56,304 nucleotides of DNA from Mycobacterium sp. 852002-51057_SCH5723018 (lineage in GTDB: Bacteria; Actinomycetota; Actinomycetes; Mycobacteriales; Mycobacteriaceae). The DNA lies in contig NZ_LZIR01000113.1 of the NCBI RefSeq assembly GCF_001667035.1, positions 1-56,304 on the forward strand, in the 5' to 3' direction. The position numbers were made by a program, and so were the translations under genes. Below the pieces are notes generated by a model, which worked only from the letters and a program-made list of their open reading frames with translations, had not been told where the DNA came from and ran no database searches. This document shows, piece by piece, positions 19,738 to 27,864 of this stretch; positions within the stretch are counted from its first letter, which is position 1, and every line of letters begins with the position of its first letter.

Positions 19738-20385
19738 CTATTGACCCAGCGCATTCTGCATGGCCCCGGCCAGCACGTTGACCGCGGGACCCGCGTTGCC
19801 AGACTGGCAGACTTTCGCCTGCAACAACACGTTTTCACGCAGCCTGGTTTGATCGAAGCAGCGCCGGTCGGTGCCGGCCTCCTGCTTCGTCCAGTTCGCA
19901 TCGGTGCCCGTCGCCGGCCCGCCATCGAACGACCACACCTGGGTGATCCCGTTGTCCAGGTGCATCGCGGTGGTCTGGCCCGAGCAACCGACGGTCCGGT
20001 CCACCACGCGATGAAAGGCCCGTCCCGCGGCGTCGTTGGTGGCGAACACCCCGACCGCCTGCTTGACGTAGTGAGCCTGGTCGCCGGCCGACGTCTGGGT
20101 GGTCGCCCCGTTGAACGAGGCCAGGTCCGGGTCGCCATAGACCTCAGGCAGACCGATGTCGGCCCAGTTGTTGCACACCGGCGCATCCACGGAGTAGCCC
20201 TGGAACGGCTGCGTGAACGTCGACTCCCAGCCCATCGGCCCGCCGACGATGTTGCCGACCGATCCCTTGCCGAGGACGGCGTAATTCACCACCCCCGGCT
20301 CCGACGGGTGCGCGCCCGCGACCGGAATCGCCAGCGCTCCACCGACGGCCACACCGACGGCCACCAGCGCGGCGGAGATACGCAT
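19738..20385 (-). CDS. Secreted PknH-like sensor-domain protein (Rv3705c-like)
   Basis: The 215-residue protein has an N-terminal signal peptide (MRISAALVAVGVAVGGALAIPVAGA). It is followed by a mycobacterial PknH extracellular-like fold with four spaced cysteines (VCNNW, VGCSG, RRCFD, KVCQS), probably two disulfides. Such domains occur on the sensor kinase PknH and on free lipoproteins; no lipobox is seen here. The ohr gene ends 8 bp upstream on the same strand and egtA starts 148 bp downstream. Confidence 0.85.
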   Translation of the reverse strand: MRISAALVAVGVAVGGALAIPVAGAHPSEPGVVNYAVLGKGSVGNIVGGPMGWESTFTQPFQGYSVDAPVCNNWADIGLPEVYGDPDLASFNGATTQTSAGDQAHYVKQAVGVFATNDAAGRAFHRVVDRTVGCSGQTTAMHLDNGITQVWSFDGGPATGTDANWTKQEAGTDRRCFDQTRLRENVLLQAKVCQSGNAGPAVNVLAGAMQNALGQ

Positions 20386-20393
20386 CGTGACGG

Positions 20394-20822
20394 CTAAACC
20401 TTGGCCGAGACTTCGACGTCGACGTTGCCGCGGGTGGCCTTGGAATACGGGCAGACCTGATGGGCCTGCTGCACCAGGTCGTCGGCCACGCCCTGTTCCA
20501 GGCCGGGCAGGTAGCCGACGATCTTGCCGGTGAGCCCGAATCCGCCGGCCGAGTCCTTGCCGAACCCGATCTGCACGGTCACGTTGGTGGCGTCATCGAG
20601 CTTGGCCTTCGCCTTGCCGGCCACCAGGCGCAGCGCGCCCAGGAAGCACGCCGCGTACCCGGCGGAAAACAACTGCTCGGGGTTGGTGCCTTCGCCGCTG
20701 CCGCCCATCGCCTGCGGCGGCCGGGTGTCCAGGTCGATGCGGCCATCGGCCGACTTCACGTGGCCGTCGCGGCCACCGCCCGTCGCCGTGGATTCCGTGG
20801 TGTAAACGACTTCAATGGTCAT
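20394..20822 (-). CDS. ohr: Organic hydroperoxide resistance protein (Ohr/OsmC family)
   Basis: Ohr is a thiol peroxidase for organic and lipid hydroperoxides. The 142-residue protein keeps both redox cysteines, C59 (GYAACFLGAL) and C124 (HQVCPYSKATRGN), together with the TNPEQLFSAGYAACF motif. No MarR-type OhrR gene is adjacent. It is 8 bp from the secreted sensor-domain gene and upstream of the ergothioneine operon, a redox-themed neighbourhood. M. tuberculosis lacks it at this position. Confidence 0.94.
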   Translation of the reverse strand: MTIEVVYTTESTATGGGRDGHVKSADGRIDLDTRPPQAMGGSGEGTNPEQLFSAGYAACFLGALRLVAGKAKAKLDDATNVTVQIGFGKDSAGGFGLTGKIVGYLPGLEQGVADDLVQQAHQVCPYSKATRGNVDVEVSAKV

Positions 20823-20900
20823 GAACGTCGATCATGCCAGGGACGCCGTTCGGCAGTCAGGGCCCTGCGGCAAGGGATTTCGACGCCCTATCGGGCGGCG

Positions 20901-21350
20901 CTACGGGCGCGGCGTGCCCGGCGTGTTCGGGGCCGGCGCCGGGGCGCTGGTCGTCGGCGACTGGCTGGGTCCGCCCGGGCCGCCGGGCCCGCCAGGACCG
21001 TAACCGGGCGGCGGGCCGCCCGGACCGAAGCCCGGCGGTGGACCGTACGGCGCCATGCCGGGGCCGCCGGGACCCCCGTACTGCCAGGGTCCGCCGCCCG
21101 GGCCCCACGGACCGCCGGGCTTGTACATCATGTCGTGGTGGGAGCGGTGGTAGCAGTGATGGCCGATCCCGAACACCATGGCGCCGGCGAAGAAGACGGT
21201 CGAGAGGATGAAGACGATTCCCGCGACGATCACCACCCACGCCGCGGCCAGATAAAGCCTGGGGAGCCTGAGCGGCTCGTGGGCCAGCGGGCGCGGCGTG
21301 GCCGCGGCGCCGGAAGTCGGGTGCGTTGACGGTTCGGGTGTTTCGGTCAT
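20901..21350 (-). CDS. His/Gly/Pro-rich single-pass membrane protein (Rv3705A-like)
   Basis: I chose the ATG at 21350 (MTETPEPSTHPTSG), giving 149 residues. One membrane helix (LYLAAAWVVIVAGIVFILSTVFFAGAM) lies at about 33-58 and is followed by a His-rich loop (GIGHHCYHRSHHDMM). A ~70-residue Gly/Pro/Tyr repeat tail (GPGGPPPGYGPGG) completes it. The layout matches that of the next gene, so the two are tandem paralogues. The His cluster directly after the helix could bind metal; this is inference. Confidence 0.75.
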   Translation of the reverse strand: MTETPEPSTHPTSGAAATPRPLAHEPLRLPRLYLAAAWVVIVAGIVFILSTVFFAGAMVFGIGHHCYHRSHHDMMYKPGGPWGPGGGPWQYGGPGGPGMAPYGPPPGFGPGGPPPGYGPGGPGGPGGPSQSPTTSAPAPAPNTPGTPRP

Positions 21351-21440
21351 GACTTGAATACTGCCCTTGCCCGCAACCGGGACAACAGGCTCGCGCGGCA
21401 ATTGTTGCTGTGAATTGCCCTATCGGTTGTCAAACGACGC

Positions 21441-21471
21441 GCAGCCCGGCGCTACGTGAGCGCCGGGCTGC
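21441..21471. terminator. Strong hairpin between the two paralogous Pro-rich genes
   Basis: Thirteen perfectly paired bases (GCAGCCCGGCGCT at 21441-21453 and its complement at 21459-21471) close a 5-nt ACGTG loop. It lies 30 bp past the stop of the 21501-21902 gene on the minus strand. That position suggests an intrinsic-type terminator separating the two paralogues, although no U-tract is present. Confidence 0.65.
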
Positions 21472-21500
21472 TAGTTGTGGGCTATGAACCCGCCGGGTCG

Positions 21501-21902
21501 CTACGGCGTCCTCGACGGAACGACCGACGACGGGATCTGGCTGGGTCCCGGGGCACCGGGGGTCGCCGATGCGGGTGCGCCACCCTGGACCGCCCCGGGG
21601 CCGCCACCCGGACCACCCTGGCCACCCTGGCCTCCGGGTCCGCCGAAGCGGTGCGGGTGCATGAACGCCGCGTGGTGCTTGTGGTGGTGGCCGCCGCCGT
21701 GGTGACCGGCGTGCCTGCCGAGGATGAAGCCGGTGAAGAAGATGACCGCGATGATGAACACGATCCCGGCGACGATCGCGACCCAGGCCGCGATTTTGAA
21801 GACCCAGAAGGTCCGGATTGGCGCTGCCTCGGCCGCGGCTGCGGCCGCCGGTGCAGCTGCGGACGACGTCCGCACAGTGGGGGTGTCAGATGTTTCACTC
21901 AT
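21501..21902 (-). CDS. His/Gly/Pro-rich single-pass membrane protein (Rv3706c-like)
   Basis: The 133-residue protein has a Thr/Ala-rich head and one membrane helix (FKIAAWVAIVAGIVFIIAVIFFTGFI, ~33-58). A dense His cluster (RHAGHHGGGHHHKHHAAFMHPH) and a Gly/Pro tail follow. The helix shares AAWVxIVAGIVFI with the downstream paralogue. The His run is denser here than in the paralogue. The function is unknown; envelope localisation and metal binding are plausible. Confidence 0.75.
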   Translation of the reverse strand: MSETSDTPTVRTSSAAAPAAAAAAEAAPIRTFWVFKIAAWVAIVAGIVFIIAVIFFTGFILGRHAGHHGGGHHHKHHAAFMHPHRFGGPGGQGGQGGPGGGPGAVQGGAPASATPGAPGPSQIPSSVVPSRTP

Positions 21903-22345
21903 GAGACAAATGATGCGGGGGTTAACAGTGGATCCCGCTATGCGCTACTTAAGTAGCAGCTATGAGCCGAAATCGCTCTCACCTGGCCAAACCGTGTACG
22001 GGCGGCTAATCGGGCTTGAACGGGTTGACCGCGAACTGGCACTGCGCGCTGGCTGACTCAAGCTGCGGCGGTTGCGCGAGTAAGCGCTGGTCAGGCCAGT
22101 CTCCTCAGCGCTCGTCCGCCGCGGCCTTGCGGCGATGTCGACGGCACCGAATAAGGCGTGCACCGTAGTTATCTCGCCCATCCGGACCGCATTACTGACT
22201 ACGTCGAGGCGGGCCGCCACATCCGTACGACCGAGGAGCACATCGAGGCTGCGATTAAGGAACTGCGGCCAGGTAGTCAGCCTGCGAGTAAGCGGCTCGG
22301 AGTGACAGCGGCGTCTATGCCTCAGGCGGGCCCAACCGGCTGGCT
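21903..22345. other. Intergenic stretch with one copy of a 34-bp duplicated gene end
   Basis: These 443 bp have no convincing gene. They contain the left copy of the 34-bp direct repeat (22006-22039). A short plus-strand open frame (22158-22349) has no ribosome binding site or recognisable family. The composition is less GC-rich than the flanks, fitting inserted or decayed DNA. Confidence 0.5.
22006..22039. repeat. 34-bp direct repeat, left copy (duplicated 3' end of the DUF4185 gene)
   Basis: These 34 bp are identical to 22866-22899. In the right copy they are the last codons (FAVNPFKPD) and stop codon of the DUF4185 gene. The match begins exactly at the stop codon and diverges immediately on both sides. 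The two copies are 860 bp apart and flank the DUF732 gene. Confidence 0.9.
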
Positions 22346-22654
22346 CTAGGCCTTTTTGTGCTTGTCTGGGCAGTATTCCGCGATGGCAGCGAGGACGAAT
22401 AGCTTGGCTTGAGCCTGGTCCATCCGTAGTTTCAATTGGTCCATCTCATCGTCCTGGGTGTACCCGGCATCAAGATCTTGGCACATCGTGCGCCCCATAT
22501 TCCCGGTCTGGGACGTAGTACCAAGGTGGATGCCGTTCGACGCCAGGTAGTTGGTAAATTCTGCGTCCTTGTTGTCGGCGCTGGCGACCGCCGCGGGCAC
22601 CAGCATCAGGGCCATTACGGCGCCGAGCATGCACTCACACATCTTCTTTGTCAT
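22346..22654 (-). CDS. Secreted DUF732 family protein
   Basis: I prefer the ATG at 22654 to the GTG at 22663, because a GGTGGAG lies just before it. A signal peptide (MTKKMCECMLGAVMALMLVPAAVASA) is followed by a ~75-residue DUF732 domain with the usual pattern: FTNYLASNGIH, then MCQDLDAGYT, then FVLAAIAEYCP. The pair of cysteines (MCQ and EYCP) probably forms a disulfide. DUF732 proteins are small secreted mycobacterial proteins of unknown role. The gene lies inside the segment bounded by the 34-bp repeats. Confidence 0.85.
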   Translation of the reverse strand: MTKKMCECMLGAVMALMLVPAAVASADNKDAEFTNYLASNGIHLGTTSQTGNMGRTMCQDLDAGYTQDDEMDQLKLRMDQAQAKLFVLAAIAEYCPDKHKKA

Positions 22655-22865
22655 TTTCTCCACCCACTTTCAACGCTCACATCACGCCGGAACGAGACAG
22701 GGCACCCGAAGCAGCGCGTCGAGTTCCCACTACGTCGTGTGTTTCCCTGCGATCGGGGTTTCTGATCGGCAAATCCAAAGTTCAACCAGCCGTTCATCTC
22801 TGGTTTCGGCCGAGTTCCATTTAGATCGCACAGTCCAAGCAGGACGGAGGGCGGAAAATAGGACT

Positions 22866-22899
22866 CTAATCGGGCTTGAACGGGTTGACCGCGAACTGG
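22866..22899. repeat. 34-bp direct repeat, right copy (end of the DUF4185 gene)
   Basis: This is the coding copy of the 34-bp repeat found also at 22006-22039, including the stop codon of the DUF4185 gene. The 211 bp between the DUF732 start and this repeat hold no gene that I can support. Confidence 0.9.
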
Positions 22900-24020
22900 A
22901 TCACGCGGTACGGGGCGCTCGACCGGGCCCGGGTGTCCCACTGGCTTACGAATATCCGCAGCTCATCGAGGGTGGATCCGGGCGAGATATAGCCGCCGTA
23001 CGGCTGCGCCAGCCGGTTGTCGTACGGGGGCGGCAGGCTTTCCGCCGGATCGGGCCACTCGTCGTGCTGCACCACGGTCGTCACCGGCGCGGCGCCCAGC
23101 GACGTCGGGTCGTTGGCGACGCGGACCTCCATGTTGCCGGTGCTGGCGTTGAAATACGACAGCACGGCCTTGCCGTCGATCTGCCTGATGCTCATCTCGC
23201 CCACCTGGTCGGGCCACAGCGGCGTCGGGGGCTTGTTCCACCCCCCCTCGGCCGACCAGCCCTGCCAGCGGGACCGGTCGGTGAACGATTGCGGCGTGGC
23301 CCGGTACAGCAACACCGACGCCCTGCGGGTGAAGCCGTTGGCCACGATGTACACCCAGCCGCTGGGGGAATCGGCAGTGGGGATCGGGTCGTAATACCCG
23401 CTGATCTGGCTCTGCGAGCCGCCTTGATAGGTGCCGTCGCGGCGGGATCCCGGGACGGTCTGCCAACCGCCGCGCGCCGGCTCGGCCGTCACCAGCCGCG
23501 AGTTCTGCGGCTCGAGGTTTTTCGTGGTGGTGACCATCAGGTAGTTGCGTCGGTTGATCTGCACCACCCCGGCGGGCAGTTGCGAAGCCCCCGGCGGCGT
23601 GGGGTCGGCGAGCAACGGCTTTCCGATGCCGGTGACGCCGGTGTAGCGCACCCCGGCGGGGTCGTCGACCGACGCGGTGTCGACGTGCAGCGCGACCGGC
23701 GAATACCAGCCGCCGAACCCGACACCCTGGCCCGCGAAACTGTCCCCGCACACCTGCAACAGCTCGGCGGGGAACTCGACGAACTCGCACAGGTCCGTGG
23801 CCCCGATGCCGTAATCGCCGGTGGGGGTCCCGGTCCCGGCCGTCGGGCCGATCCGCAACACCTGACCGGGTGCCAGCGGCTGCAGGATCGGTTCGGGGGT
23901 CGGGGCCGGCGGATCGGCACGCGCGACGTCAGTCCAGGAAACACCCCAAAAGCATTGCGGCGCAAGCAATGCCAATATGAGCAGCGAGCACCGCGTCGCG
24001 GAGCTCACCCGCGGATTCAC
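22866..24020 (-). CDS. Secreted DUF4185 protein (Rv3707c-like)
   Basis: The 384-residue protein has a hydrophobic signal sequence (LLILALLAPQCFWGVSW) followed by an ARA-D type cleavage site. The DUF4185 domain runs from about residue 50 to the end: TDLCEFVEFP, VCGDSFAGQGVGFGGWYSPVAL, NYLMVTTTKNL, GWVYIVANGF and a closing PYGGYISPGSTLDELRIFVSQW. This is a beta-propeller-like, glycosidase-related fold of unknown substrate. A second DUF4185 protein with a very different head lies at 27865-29106. The asd gene begins upstream with a 4-nt overlap of the two frames at 24017-24020. Confidence 0.88.
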   Translation of the reverse strand: MNPRVSSATRCSLLILALLAPQCFWGVSWTDVARADPPAPTPEPILQPLAPGQVLRIGPTAGTGTPTGDYGIGATDLCEFVEFPAELLQVCGDSFAGQGVGFGGWYSPVALHVDTASVDDPAGVRYTGVTGIGKPLLADPTPPGASQLPAGVVQINRRNYLMVTTTKNLEPQNSRLVTAEPARGGWQTVPGSRRDGTYQGGSQSQISGYYDPIPTADSPSGWVYIVANGFTRRASVLLYRATPQSFTDRSRWQGWSAEGGWNKPPTPLWPDQVGEMSIRQIDGKAVLSYFNASTGNMEVRVANDPTSLGAAPVTTVVQHDEWPDPAESLPPPYDNRLAQPYGGYISPGSTLDELRIFVSQWDTRARSSAPYRVIQFAVNPFKPD

Positions 24021-25084
24021 AACCGAGCGGCCAGCAGCTCGGCGATCTGGATGGTGTTCAGCGCCGCCCCCTTGCGCAGGTTGTCCCCCGAGACGAACAA
24101 CGCCAGGCCGCGCCCGTCGGGCACACCCGGGTCCTGCCGGATCCGGCCCACCAGCGATTCGTCGACGCCGGCGGCGGCCAGCGGCGTCGGCACGTCGGCC
24201 ACCTTGACGCCCGGCGCCCCGTCGAGCAGCTCACGGGCGCGCTCGGGCGAGAGCGGCCGGGCGAATTCGGCGTTGATCGAGAGCGAGTGCCCGGTAAACA
24301 CCGGGACCCGCACGCAGGTCCCGCTCACCAGCAGGTCGGGGATGCCGAGGATCTTGCGGCTCTCGTGACGCAGCTTCTGGTCCTCGTCGGTTTCCCCGGA
24401 CTCGTCGTCGACCAGCGACCCGGCCAGCGGCACCACGTTGAACGCGATCGGCGCCACGTAGGTCTTCGGCGGCGGGAAGTCGAGCGCGCCGCCGTCGTAC
24501 ACCAACCGCTCGGCGTCGCCGGCGACGGCGCGCGCCTGCTCGGCCAGCTCGGCCACCCCGGCCAGCCCGCTGCCCGACACCGCCTGGTAGGTCGAGGCCA
24601 CCAGGCGCACCAGCTGGGCCTCGTCGTGCAGCACCTTGAGCACCGGCATCGCGGCCATGGTGGTGCAGTTCGGGTTGGCGATGATGCCCTTGGGTAGAGG
24701 GAGGGCGTCGCGCACATCCCTGTTGTAGTTGACCTCGGAGACCACCAACGGGACCTCGGGGTCCTTGCGCCAGGCCGACGAGTTGTCGATCACCGTCACA
24801 CCGGCGGCAGCGAACCGCGGCGCCTGCACCAGCGACGTCGTCTTGCCAGCGGAGAACAGCGCGATGTCCAGGCCGGTCGGGTCGGCCGTCTCCGCGTCTT
24901 CGACCTCGATCTCCTGGCCGCGGAATTCCAGCTTGCGACCCTGCGAGCGCGCCGACGCGAAGAACCGCACGGACCCGCCACTCTCCCGCGCCGGGAAGTC
25001 TCGCTCCTCGAGCAGCGTCCGCATCACCTGGCCCACCTGACCGGTGGCGCCCACGACCCCTATTGACAAGCCAATCGAAACCAT
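24017..25084 (-). CDS. asd: Aspartate-semialdehyde dehydrogenase
   Basis: Asd reduces aspartyl phosphate to aspartate semialdehyde for Lys, diaminopimelate, Met and Thr synthesis. The ATG at 25084 overlaps the ask stop by 1 nt. The 355-residue protein has the NADP loop GVVGATGQVGQVM, the catalytic C140 (ANPNCTTMAA) and the active-site region FTGHSLSINAEF near residue 260. Relative to the M. tuberculosis sequence as I remember it there are small insertions (PARESGGSVRFF and RDALPLPKG). Both lie in surface-type regions. Confidence 0.97.
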   Translation of the reverse strand: MVSIGLSIGVVGATGQVGQVMRTLLEERDFPARESGGSVRFFASARSQGRKLEFRGQEIEVEDAETADPTGLDIALFSAGKTTSLVQAPRFAAAGVTVIDNSSAWRKDPEVPLVVSEVNYNRDVRDALPLPKGIIANPNCTTMAAMPVLKVLHDEAQLVRLVASTYQAVSGSGLAGVAELAEQARAVAGDAERLVYDGGALDFPPPKTYVAPIAFNVVPLAGSLVDDESGETDEDQKLRHESRKILGIPDLLVSGTCVRVPVFTGHSLSINAEFARPLSPERARELLDGAPGVKVADVPTPLAAAGVDESLVGRIRQDPGVPDGRGLALFVSGDNLRKGAALNTIQIAELLAARL

Positions 25085-26352
25085 TACCGCCCCGTCCCCG
25101 CATACACGGTCGCCGACTCCTCGCCGCCGAGCCCGAACGCCTCGTGTAACGCCACGACCGCCTTGTCTAGTTCGGTGTCGCGGCACAGCACCGAGATGCG
25201 GATCTCGGAGGTGGAGATCAGCTCGATGTTGACGCCCACCGCGGCCAGCGCCTCACAGAACGTCGCGGTGACCCCGGGATGGCTGCGCATGCCCGCCCCG
25301 ACCAGCGACACCTTGCCGATGTGGTCGTCGTAGAGCAGCTGGGTGAACCCGATCTCGCCCTTGAGCGAGTCGAGCTTTTCCACCGCGGTGGGTCCGCTGT
25401 CGCGCGAGCAGGTGAAGGTGATGTCGGTCTTGCCGTCCTCGACCTTGGAGACGTTCTGCAACACCATGTCGATGTTGACGTCGGCGTCGGCGACGGCCCG
25501 GAACACCTTGGCCGCATAGCCGGGGATGTCGGGGATCCCGACGATGGTCACCTTGGCCTCGCTGCGATCGTGCGCGACGCCGGTCAGAATGGGGTCTTCC
25601 ATGGGTGTGTTGTCCTTGATCGATCCCTTGACGACGGTGCCCGTTTTGTCCGAATACGACGACCGGACGTGCACCGGAATGTTGTAGCGGCGAGCGTATT
25701 CCACGCAGCGCAGCATGAGCACCTTGGCGCCGCAGGCCGCCATTTCGAGCATCTCCTCGAACGTCACGGCGTCAAGCTTGCGGGCGTTGTGCACGATCCG
25801 CGGGTCCGCGCTGAAGATGCCATCGACGTCGGTGTAAATCTCGCAAACGTCGGCGCCCAGCGCCGCGGCCAGCGCGACCGCGGTGGTGTCCGAGCCGCCG
25901 CGACCCAGCGTGGTGACGTCCCGGGTGTCCTGGCTGACCCCCTGGAAGCCCGCGACCAACACAATGAATCCCTCGTCCAGCGCGGTTTGCAGCCGTCCCG
26001 GGGTGACCTCGATGATCTTGGCGTTGCCGTGGGTGCCGGTGGTGATCACGCCGGCCTGCGAACCGGTGAACGAGCGGGCCTGCGCGCCCAGCGATTCAAT
26101 CGCCATGGCCACCAACGCGTTGGAGATGCGTTCGCCGGCCGTCAGCAGCATGTCGAGTTCGCGAGGCGGCGGTGCCGGGCACACCTGCTGGGCCAGGTCC
26201 AGCAGGTCGTCGGTGATGTCGCCCATCGCCGACACCACCACGACGACGTCGTTGCCCTGCTTCTTGGCGGCGACGATGCGCTCGGCAACGCGGCGGATCC
26301 GGTCGGCGTCAGACACCGAGGATCCGCCGTATTTCTGCACGACGAGCGCCAC
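25084..26352 (-). CDS. ask: Aspartokinase
   Basis: Ask phosphorylates aspartate, the first step of the diaminopimelate/Lys/Met/Thr pathway. The GTG at 26352 (VALVVQKYGGSSV) gives 422 residues, the family length. The kinase motif KYGGSSVSDADRIRRVA, the GRGGSDTTAVALAAAL loop and two C-terminal ACT domains (VTIVGIPDIPGYAAKVF and VSLVGAGMRSHPGVT) are intact. As in related actinobacteria, a shorter beta subunit may be made from an internal start before the ACT domains; I did not locate a decisive site. Confidence 0.96.
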   Translation of the reverse strand: MALVVQKYGGSSVSDADRIRRVAERIVAAKKQGNDVVVVVSAMGDITDDLLDLAQQVCPAPPPRELDMLLTAGERISNALVAMAIESLGAQARSFTGSQAGVITTGTHGNAKIIEVTPGRLQTALDEGFIVLVAGFQGVSQDTRDVTTLGRGGSDTTAVALAAALGADVCEIYTDVDGIFSADPRIVHNARKLDAVTFEEMLEMAACGAKVLMLRCVEYARRYNIPVHVRSSYSDKTGTVVKGSIKDNTPMEDPILTGVAHDRSEAKVTIVGIPDIPGYAAKVFRAVADADVNIDMVLQNVSKVEDGKTDITFTCSRDSGPTAVEKLDSLKGEIGFTQLLYDDHIGKVSLVGAGMRSHPGVTATFCEALAAVGVNIELISTSEIRISVLCRDTELDKAVVALHEAFGLGGEESATVYAGTGR

Positions 26353-26429
26353 TGTTGTTCTTCCGGTGGGGTGTAGGTCCACAACAGAATACGTGTGACG
26401 GCGCGTCGCGCTCGCCGCCGCCGACCTGT

Positions 26430-26715
26430 TGAGTTGAGGTTGGCGACGACGGCCCACGTGGCGATGGCCGACCCGAGCGACGTCCAGTAGCCGTAGCGTT
26501 TGTAGATCTCGTTGGCCCAGCGGGCCTGGGCTTCCAGGTCGCCGACATCGGTCGAGACCCGCGGGTCGCTGGCGTTGCGAATCGAGCACCACTGCGGCGG
26601 GTCCGCAACGTCGGCCAGCGCCAGCGGCAGCGTGGCGTCGTCCATTTCCTCGGTTCGGGCGTCGGGGTAGTTGCGGGCGATCCCGAACGAGTCGTCGGTG
26701 TTGGCGAAGCCGAAG
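26430..26715 (-). pseudogene. Protein-like remnant upstream of ask
   Basis: The 472 bp between ask and the papain-like gene (26353-26824) have no intact gene. In one minus-strand frame, about 95 codons read like a true protein C-terminus: DDATLPLALADVADPPQWCS, then RNASDPRVSTDVGDLEAQA, then NEIYKRYGYWTSLGSAIATW. No start is found at its upstream end and the frame then runs into ask. The RNASDP and EIYxxYGYWT signature is reminiscent of C-terminal parts of phosphorylase-superfamily proteins, but I am not sure of the family. The likeliest explanation is the residue of a deleted gene. Confidence 0.45.
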
Positions 26716-26763
26716 TGTCCACGGTTTCCACACCGCCCCGCGCCGCGCCGAAGGTCAGCGCCG

Positions 26764-26807
26764 CCGGATGTGGCGCGATTGCGTGGGCAGACGCGCGCCA
26801 CATCCGG
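26764..26807. terminator. Perfect 14-bp inverted repeat downstream of the papain-like gene
   Basis: CCGGATGTGGCGCG (26764-26777) and its exact complement (26794-26807) enclose a 16-nt loop, 17 bp past the stop of the minus-strand peptidase gene. It is placed as a terminator. The long perfect arms could equally be a dispersed mycobacterial intergenic repeat. Confidence 0.55.
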
Positions 26808-26824
26808 GTGGTCTGCGGTGGGTG

Positions 26825-27667
26825 CTAGGACGAAACCATCTGGATCGCCCAGAAGTCGCTGGCTAGGTGCGCCCCGTTGATCGGCGAGCTGTCCGGGCTG
26901 GACTTGGATCCCGTCACATACTCGTAAGGCATGTAGAAGTAGCCGTGGTCGCCCCACGACGATCCCCACGAGTTCCGAATAATCAAGTGGCCCTTAGGGT
27001 TTGAGTAGCCGACAGCGAGAACAGCGTGGCCGCCGACCGTGGCCTCACCTGGTTTGGGCAACGGCAGCACGCCGGTTTGGGCGACGGCCTGCGATTCGAA
27101 ACTCTGGTACACGGTGAACCCGAACACCACCGCGAGATTCGAGGCGATCGCGTCCTTGAGGTCCCCCAGCGTCTTGATCGCCTCGTACTGCACCGCCTTG
27201 TCTTTCTTCGCGGCCACATAGCAGCGCTTCGGCGGCTTCACCGTGAAGACGCCGATGTCGTAGGGCCACAACGTCTCCGGGCACACGCCGTCCAAGTTGA
27301 CCACCTTGATGCCGTCCCTGATGACGGCGCCGGAGTCGCTGGACACGGTACCTTCGAGCGCTCGTTCGTTGTAGTAGATGAACAACCGCGAAGGAATGAA
27401 GTCGGAAAGCCCCTGCCGGTCCCGCTCGTACTCCATCGCGGCGGCGATGGCGTTTCCGGTGCACGACCCGAGCTGACCCTGGTCGTAGACGGGCGGCATC
27501 GATGGGCGCAGGTCGTACTCGGCGGGCGGCATGTCCTTGAGCCTGGCCATGTACAGCATGTCGCGGGCATCCGGTAGCTGTGGGCGCCAGCCGAAACCAC
27601 GCACGTGGCTCCAGTCCTGTGCTTCCTCGTCGCCGTTGACGCGGCTGGGCTCTTTCAAAACGGTCAT
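26825..27667 (-). CDS. Papain-like C1 family cysteine peptidase, no signal peptide
   Basis: AGGAGG precedes the ATG at 27667. The 280-residue protein has all papain-fold catalytic elements: the oxyanion Gln and C69 in DQGQLGSCTGNAIAAAMEY, H214 in GGHAVLAVGY, and N232 in IIRNSWGSSWGDHGYFYMP. It lacks a signal peptide and a propeptide; only ~50 residues precede the catalytic domain. It therefore appears cytoplasmic and not activated by pro-region removal. It is divergent, across 197 bp, from the HTH-DUF4185 gene. The physiological substrate is unknown. Confidence 0.92.
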   Translation of the reverse strand: MTVLKEPSRVNGDEEAQDWSHVRGFGWRPQLPDARDMLYMARLKDMPPAEYDLRPSMPPVYDQGQLGSCTGNAIAAAMEYERDRQGLSDFIPSRLFIYYNERALEGTVSSDSGAVIRDGIKVVNLDGVCPETLWPYDIGVFTVKPPKRCYVAAKKDKAVQYEAIKTLGDLKDAIASNLAVVFGFTVYQSFESQAVAQTGVLPLPKPGEATVGGHAVLAVGYSNPKGHLIIRNSWGSSWGDHGYFYMPYEYVTGSKSSPDSSPINGAHLASDFWAIQMVSS

Positions 27668-27864
27668 CGCATCCTCCTGGTCTTCGGTGGTGCGTCGACC
27701 GTAGGGCGGCAACCGCGGCTTGGCATGCGTAGTGGACCACCTGTTTTCTCGGCGGGTAGGCCTGCGTACAGGTAGCGCATTACTCATGCGGGCCCCGGCG
27801 TCGCCGAGCATTGTTGTTCTGAGGAGATCCGGTTCTGGCCGCCATAGCCGGAAAGGAAGAAAAC

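Noticed and set aside
22158..22349. A 63-codon plus-strand open frame in the segment between the 34-bp repeats
   Set aside because: There is no ribosome binding site or -10, it has no family resemblance, and it overlaps the end of the DUF732 gene. The composition is compatible with chance.
22006..22899. A full integrative element bounded by the 34-bp repeats
   Set aside because: No integrase, excisionase or transposase can be found in the segment, so only a repeat-flanked insertion is claimed.
22551..24368. A 605-codon plus-strand open frame over the DUF4185 gene
   Set aside because: It is antisense to a gene with a signal peptide and clear domain, and its translation is Arg/Gly-rich filler.
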